Assembly (NCBI GenBank): GCA_016194825.1
Contig: JACQAR010000077.1
Coordinates: 1-26,295, forward strand
Direction: 5' to 3'
Length of the DNA stretch: 26,295 nt
Source: Chlamydiia bacterium
GTDB lineage: Bacteria > Chlamydiota > Chlamydiia > Chlamydiales > SM23-39
The translations under genes and the position numbers were made by a program. Below, piece by piece: positions 22,373 through 26,295 of this stretch. Numbering within the stretch: position 1 is the stretch's first letter; each line of letters starts with the position of its first letter. The notes below the pieces were generated by a model. That model worked only from the letters and a program-made list of their open reading frames with translations. It did no database searches and was not told the DNA's origin.

Positions 22373-23819
22373 TTAGACGTAAATAGGCATGTGACAGATG
22401 GTTAACAATATCACTTGCCATCAGGCCGTACGAGCCGCGCACGCGAGCCGCCTCTTCTCCCGCAATGGCGTGGAGCGAAGCGCCCAGAATGGCAGCCGGT
22501 ATCGGCTCCATCCCTTGCGCCAAAAGAGCCGCCAAAATCCCCGTGAGCACATCGCCACTGCCAGCAGTTGCCATACCTGGATCGCCGAACGGAATGACGA
22601 TGTTCTGATCGGCGCTCACCACAAAACTCGGCGCACCTTTCAGTATTAGGATGAGGCCTCTTTCTTTGCAAAATGCACCGCAGAGTTCCAAGAGTTCTTC
22701 TTCCACAGGCATCTGCTTGAGTCCTAAAAGACGCAGCGCCTCTCCTCTATGAGGTGTTAAAATGGCCTGTTTGGGGAATGAATACTGCGGCTGCAAGGCG
22801 TCAGCATCGATGACGCATTTCGCTGTGATACGAGGCAGATGCTCGACGAGCCATGCCTTTTGATTTTGCCCCAAACCGGGACCTACAAAAACCGCCTGAG
22901 CACGCTTCATTTCGGCATACCACTCGCTCTCATTCCAGATGTGACAGATCAACTCATCGGGGGCATCCCCAATGGGCTCGGGAGAAAAAAGGCGGACAAT
23001 ACCAGCCCCTGCCCTGAGAGCACCCATCCCCGAGAGCTTCACGGCGCCCGGAAATAACTCCGAGCCTCCGTAGCCCAGGACATAGCCTGCCTGGTATTTG
23101 TGCCGATTGGGGATGATGGGAGGCAATAGAGTTTTGAGAAGCTCAATAGACGGCGCTAGAGAGAAAGCTGCAGCTTTTTCCACAAATTCCTGCGGCATGC
23201 CAAAATCTGCGAGTTGGATTTTGCCCACATGGTTCCACCCTTCTCGGAGGAAAAAACCACTCTTGAGACAGCCGAGTGCTACGGTCAGGCTCGCGCGGAT
23301 GGCAGCGCCGCGCACTTCCCCTGTCGTTCCGTCAAGCCCAGACGGAATATCAATCGCGAGAATCGGCGTACGCGAATCGCAGGCAGCGTCGATCGCCTCT
23401 TTGAGCTTGCCCTCTACTTGTCCAGAAAAGCCCGTGCCGAGCAATCCGTCTAAGAGAAGAGCTTCTTGTTCAAAATGGAGCTCTTTGGCGATTTTCCCTT
23501 GTTTTTGTAGGAAGAGTTTTCCCATTTTTTGATTGAGAGGGGAGCACAGGGAGGAGGGAAAAATGGGATAGGCGTGCACCTCAAATCCCTCTTCTCGTAA
23601 AAAAGCGCCCGCTGCCCATGCGTCGCCTCCATTATTTCCTTTTCCGATGAGAAGCCCGATTCGCTTAGGAGTCTTTTTGCGCTCGATCCAAAGAGTGGCT
23701 TGCCGCGCTACTTGTTTGCCGGCTTCGAGCATGAAATGTTCTGGGTCAGCCCCTTGGCGGATTGCGCTCTCTTCCATCCGAGCCATTTCTTGACTTGTGA
23801 CCACTTTTAAGAGGTTCAC
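22368..23819 (-). CDS. nnr: Bifunctional NAD(P)H-hydrate epimerase / ADP-dependent dehydratase
   Basis: A 483-residue two-domain repair enzyme for hydrated NAD(P)H. The N-terminal YjeF_N epimerase domain (about 1-210) has GLLIGKGNNGGDAWAAG and LDGLLGTGFSG. The C-terminal ribokinase-like dehydratase domain has GYVLGYGGSELFPGAVKLSG, TPHRGEALRLLG and GDPGMATAGSGDVLTGILAALL. The start is GTG 23817-23819, overlapping the gpsA stop as GTGA. It is the last gene of a three-gene coupled operon. Confidence 0.95.
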   Translation of the reverse strand: MNLLKVVTSQEMARMEESAIRQGADPEHFMLEAGKQVARQATLWIERKKTPKRIGLLIGKGNNGGDAWAAGAFLREEGFEVHAYPIFPSSLCSPLNQKMGKLFLQKQGKIAKELHFEQEALLLDGLLGTGFSGQVEGKLKEAIDAACDSRTPILAIDIPSGLDGTTGEVRGAAIRASLTVALGCLKSGFFLREGWNHVGKIQLADFGMPQEFVEKAAAFSLAPSIELLKTLLPPIIPNRHKYQAGYVLGYGGSELFPGAVKLSGMGALRAGAGIVRLFSPEPIGDAPDELICHIWNESEWYAEMKRAQAVFVGPGLGQNQKAWLVEHLPRITAKCVIDADALQPQYSFPKQAILTPHRGEALRLLGLKQMPVEEELLELCGAFCKERGLILILKGAPSFVVSADQNIVIPFGDPGMATAGSGDVLTGILAALLAQGMEPIPAAILGASLHAIAGEEAARVRGSYGLMASDIVNHLSHAYLRLM

Positions 23820-24817
23820 AGATGCTCCTCTTTGATCGCTCTTTGTAGCAGCGCTTTGACTGCTTCTCGAGGATCGAGTCCTCCGTAGAGGATCTCATAC
23901 GTGGCCTCTGTGATCGGAATAGGGATGTGGTGCTGTCTGCCCAGAGCACGAGCCGAAACACAGGTGTATACGCCTTCAATGGCCATCCCAATCTGCTGTC
24001 TTGCTCCTTCTGGTGAAAATCCCTCCGCAATCAATTTCCCAAAACGGTAATTGCGGCTATGCCGAGACATGCAGGTGACACACAGATCTCCCATACCTGA
24101 CAAGCCATTGAGCGTTTCGGGCCGGCACTTTTTAGCAACGGATAATTTTCTCATCTCGTGCAATCCTCGCGTCATGAGGGCAGCTTTCGCATTATCACCG
24201 CTCCCCATTCCATCGGAAATTCCGCACGCAATCGCAATGATGTTCTTCATGGCTCCGCCAAAGCAGACACCGTGGAAATCAGAGTTGGGATAGATCCGGA
24301 ATGTGGGAGCTGTAAATAGCTCGCAAATCAGTTTGGTCACCTGTGGATCATAGGCGGAGCAGACGAGGGAAGTAGGCTGCTCCAAAATCACCTCTTCGGC
24401 ATGGCTCGGACCGCTCATTCCTCCGACTAGAGGAGAGTGCGCTTGTCCAAGCAGCTCCGAGAGTACTTCGGGGAGAAGGAGCTGGGTTTTTTGTTCGATC
24501 CCTTTGGAGGTGAGGATGACAGGCACCCGAATCGGCATCTGTTTCAACACTTCTGAAAAGACAGGGCGGATCCCTGCGGAAGTGACGCTCTCTACAATGA
24601 CATCGGCACCTTGTAGAGCCACTTTGAGATCGGATGTAAAGCTAAGCTGTGGAGGCGCTTTGGATTCTGGTAATTTAGGATGGGCGCGAGACTTCTCCAG
24701 CTCTTGCGCAAACTCTGGTTTGCGTGTCCAGACTTTGACGCTATGTCCATTGCGGGCCAGCAACGTCGCCAGCGCAAACCCCCAGGTCCCTGCTCCTAAA
24801 TAGGCTATTTTTTTCAT
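23816..24817 (-). CDS. gpsA: Glycerol-3-phosphate dehydrogenase [NAD(P)+]
   Basis: A 333-residue enzyme making sn-glycerol 3-phosphate for phospholipids. It has the dinucleotide motif GAGTWG (8-13), LTSKGIEQKT, GGMSGPSHAEEV, GGAMKNIIAIACGISDGMG with the catalytic Lys, TRGLHEM, and LSGMGDLCVTCMSRHSRNYRFG. The start ATG overlaps the upstream pyrophosphorylase stop (ATGA). Adjacency to a UDP-sugar pyrophosphorylase gene matches Chlamydia. Confidence 0.96.
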   Translation of the reverse strand: MKKIAYLGAGTWGFALATLLARNGHSVKVWTRKPEFAQELEKSRAHPKLPESKAPPQLSFTSDLKVALQGADVIVESVTSAGIRPVFSEVLKQMPIRVPVILTSKGIEQKTQLLLPEVLSELLGQAHSPLVGGMSGPSHAEEVILEQPTSLVCSAYDPQVTKLICELFTAPTFRIYPNSDFHGVCFGGAMKNIIAIACGISDGMGSGDNAKAALMTRGLHEMRKLSVAKKCRPETLNGLSGMGDLCVTCMSRHSRNYRFGKLIAEGFSPEGARQQIGMAIEGVYTCVSARALGRQHHIPIPITEATYEILYGGLDPREAVKALLQRAIKEEHL

Positions 24818-26295
24818 ATGACTCGCTCCAGAAGCGCTTCAATCTCGCTCAGTTGATCCAGGCTCTTGAGAGGGGCATAGCAAAGTTCTCGCGGATAACA
24901 AACAGCACTCACTTTGCGCGTATATTTCAACGCATCGAAGATGAACCGCTCTCCTTTCCACGTCGATTGCCCTTGGATATTCTTTTGTACCCAGTGTAAT
25001 GGGAGGTCGACCAACGCCATCTTCCGCATGAAAGCCAAATCCATCGCCATCATCCCTGTATTGTTATATTTGTAGGTCTCATTCGATTTCAAATAGAGAT
25101 ACTCTAAAATTTCAATCCGATGCTCCCGTTCAATCAAAGCGCCCATTGCTTCATCGGCACGCTTTCTTTCAACACACTTGATGGTCACTTCGGCGCCGCT
25201 GGCTCGATGATGGGCAATCAGCGTTGCGTCTGCAGGATCAGCGAGCGCATTTTCGATCGGCACAATCATCATGAGCTCTATCCCTCGCGAGGCAAATTGA
25301 TCAGCCAGTCCGGATTGGACAAAGGCTTTATAGACGCTCCCATTTCCATCAGGACCTAGTGCAATCGGCCGTTTTTTTTCGTTGAGAATGGTACCGAGCG
25401 ATTGCGGAAAGAAGAAAATTTCACGGCCAAAAAAATGGTGTTCTTTGAAAAAAGAGAGCGTCGCTTCATGATTGAGAGGCGATGTCATGATGGCGAGAGG
25501 AAAATTTTTTTCCGGCAACTTCTCACAAATCCACTGGAATAGACTCCTTCCATGCACAGAAAGAATCCCTTTCGGCCCTTTGAGTCCGGCGCGCGTTCCT
25601 TGTCCGCCTGCCAGCAAGATCGCTCCCACACCAGAAAGCGTAGACTGTGGCTCGATCTCCGTGTAAGAAATGCAGTGTTGGAGAGGGCGGCTTGGAACCA
25701 AACACTCCATGACCGCATGGACACTCACACGGTTCAAATCGCGCTCAGAAGCAATCAGGGGCGTATGTTGCAACTGCGGGTTGGGAGAGGCCACATTTTG
25801 CTTCAAGATGCCGTGATTGGGATCGGCCCAAAGAGAGACCACCTGAATGGGGAAAGAGGTATTTAAGTAATAGACCATCGACAAAATTCCCGAGTCGGGC
25901 AAAACGAGATGGCGACACCGATTTTTGATGATGGAAAGAAGCTCATACAGCGTCGTTTTTCCCCGCAAATCGATGATATGCTCACCTGTGATTTCAGGCT
26001 CTTTCCCAAATCCAAAGAGCAAAATTTTATGGTTTCCTACATATGCCAAACGCTCAAAGAGCTCTCTCCACTTCTCTAAAGGCCAATTGCGCCACAGTCC
26101 ATATTGCGTCTCTGCGACCACTTGTACGCCGATATAGGTATATACTGATCGTGATTCCAAAATCGGTTCTGCCGGCGTCGGACAGCCACCGCTTTTGAGC
26201 CCGTCTGCATCGCTCAACTTATTCAAGTTGAGCTGAGGGGTCCCCAAAGACGCATCGTCTTTGGGGTGAGGCTTTGACGCCGACTTCGCCTGGCT
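24814..26295 (-). CDS. Glycosyltransferase-9-like / UDP-sugar pyrophosphorylase fusion (5' end outside window)
   Basis: The frame is open to the window edge (494 codons including stop). Residues are counted here from the first possible start, a TTG at 26247. Residues ~35-185 resemble the C-terminal half of GT9 heptosyltransferase-like enzymes (NWPLEKWRELFERL, IIDLRGKTTLYELLSIIKNR, LVLPDSGILSMVYYL). Residues ~206-477 are a UDPGP-family nucleotidyltransferase related to UDP-GlcNAc pyrophosphorylase (GAILLAGGQGTRAGLKGPKG, LGPDGNGSVYKAF). That TTG is unlikely to be the true start because half a GT9 domain would be missing. In-frame DNA at 26173-26282 folds into nested palindromes and encodes low-complexity sequence, probably an insertion in the linker between the GT9 halves. 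Confidence 0.75.
   Translation of the reverse strand, partial: SQAKSASKPHPKDDASLGTPQLNLNKLSDADGLKSGGCPTPAEPILESRSVYTYIGVQVVAETQYGLWRNWPLEKWRELFERLAYVGNHKILLFGFGKEPEITGEHIIDLRGKTTLYELLSIIKNRCRHLVLPDSGILSMVYYLNTSFPIQVVSLWADPNHGILKQNVASPNPQLQHTPLIASERDLNRVSVHAVMECLVPSRPLQHCISYTEIEPQSTLSGVGAILLAGGQGTRAGLKGPKGILSVHGRSLFQWICEKLPEKNFPLAIMTSPLNHEATLSFFKEHHFFGREIFFFPQSLGTILNEKKRPIALGPDGNGSVYKAFVQSGLADQFASRGIELMMIVPIENALADPADATLIAHHRASGAEVTIKCVERKRADEAMGALIEREHRIEILEYLYLKSNETYKYNNTGMMAMDLAFMRKMALVDLPLHWVQKNIQGQSTWKGERFIFDALKYTRKVSAVCYPRELCYAPLKSLDQLSEIEALLERVI
26173..26282. repeat. Nested palindromic element inside the reading frame
   Basis: The outer arms are CGGCGTC (26173-26179) and GACGCCG (26276-26282). 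Inside are hairpin GCTCAACTT/AAGTTGAGC (26212-26233, loop of 4) and hairpin CCCCAAAGACG/CGTCTTTGGGG (26242-26266, loop of 3). All are exact. The stretch remains open in the GT9/UDPGP frame. Confidence 0.75.

Overview
The window reads as chromosome of a chlamydia-related bacterium outside the Chlamydiaceae (Parachlamydia/Waddlia-like). The minus-strand run rpsB-tsf-pyrH-frr next to a plus-strand PBP2 gene, and gpsA next to a UDP-sugar pyrophosphorylase gene, match gene orders of Chlamydia trachomatis (from memory CT677-682 and CT714-715). The ompA gene that sits between rpsB and pbp2 in Chlamydiaceae is missing here. Many neighbouring genes overlap by ATGA, GTGA or TGATG.

Layout. 1-2487: the end of an IS630-type transposase, a cupin gene, a VOC/glyoxalase-fold gene and an MFS transporter gene. 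2385-5930: a rearranged patch. A 103-bp piece of the MFS 5' end occurs twice (2385-2487 and 4440-4542). Between the copies lie an AlbA/schlafen-type ATP-binding gene broken by one in-frame TGA and a truncated chimeric lysozyme/hydrolase remnant. Beyond the second copy is an intact DUF4143-type AAA ATPase gene. Both ATPase-type genes have a strong sigma-70-like promoter whose -35 box lies in one arm of a long perfect inverted repeat, and the AAA transcript is predicted to be leaderless. 6013-10279: a decayed island between a 45-bp copy of the tRNA-Lys 3' half (6400-6444) and the intact tRNA-Lys (10280-10350). It holds a lysozyme-like gene overlapping a secreted DUF4431-type gene, several broken genes, an IS3 remnant, a truncated DUF1016/PDDEXK nuclease gene and a tyrosine-recombinase tail. 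Next to the tRNA are two 110-bp tandem units shaped like tRNAs.

10280-16430 is the conserved core: tRNA-Lys, tRNA-Glu, frr, pyrH, tsf, rpsB, tRNA-Gly and a very long PBP2 gene. 16372-22283 is a surface-polysaccharide locus: a lipoprotein exporter (Wza-like), a chain-length/tyrosine-kinase-like protein (Wzc-like) with a degenerate kinase site, a UDP-glucuronate decarboxylase, and a divergent UDP-glucuronate 4-epimerase. Together these could supply UDP-xylose and UDP-galacturonate and export a polymer, although no glycosyltransferase or polymerase is present in the locus. 22368-26295 is a tightly overlapping minus-strand operon: a GT9/UDP-sugar pyrophosphorylase fusion with an in-frame palindromic insert, gpsA, and the NAD(P)HX repair enzyme. 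No CRISPR array or rRNA gene is visible.
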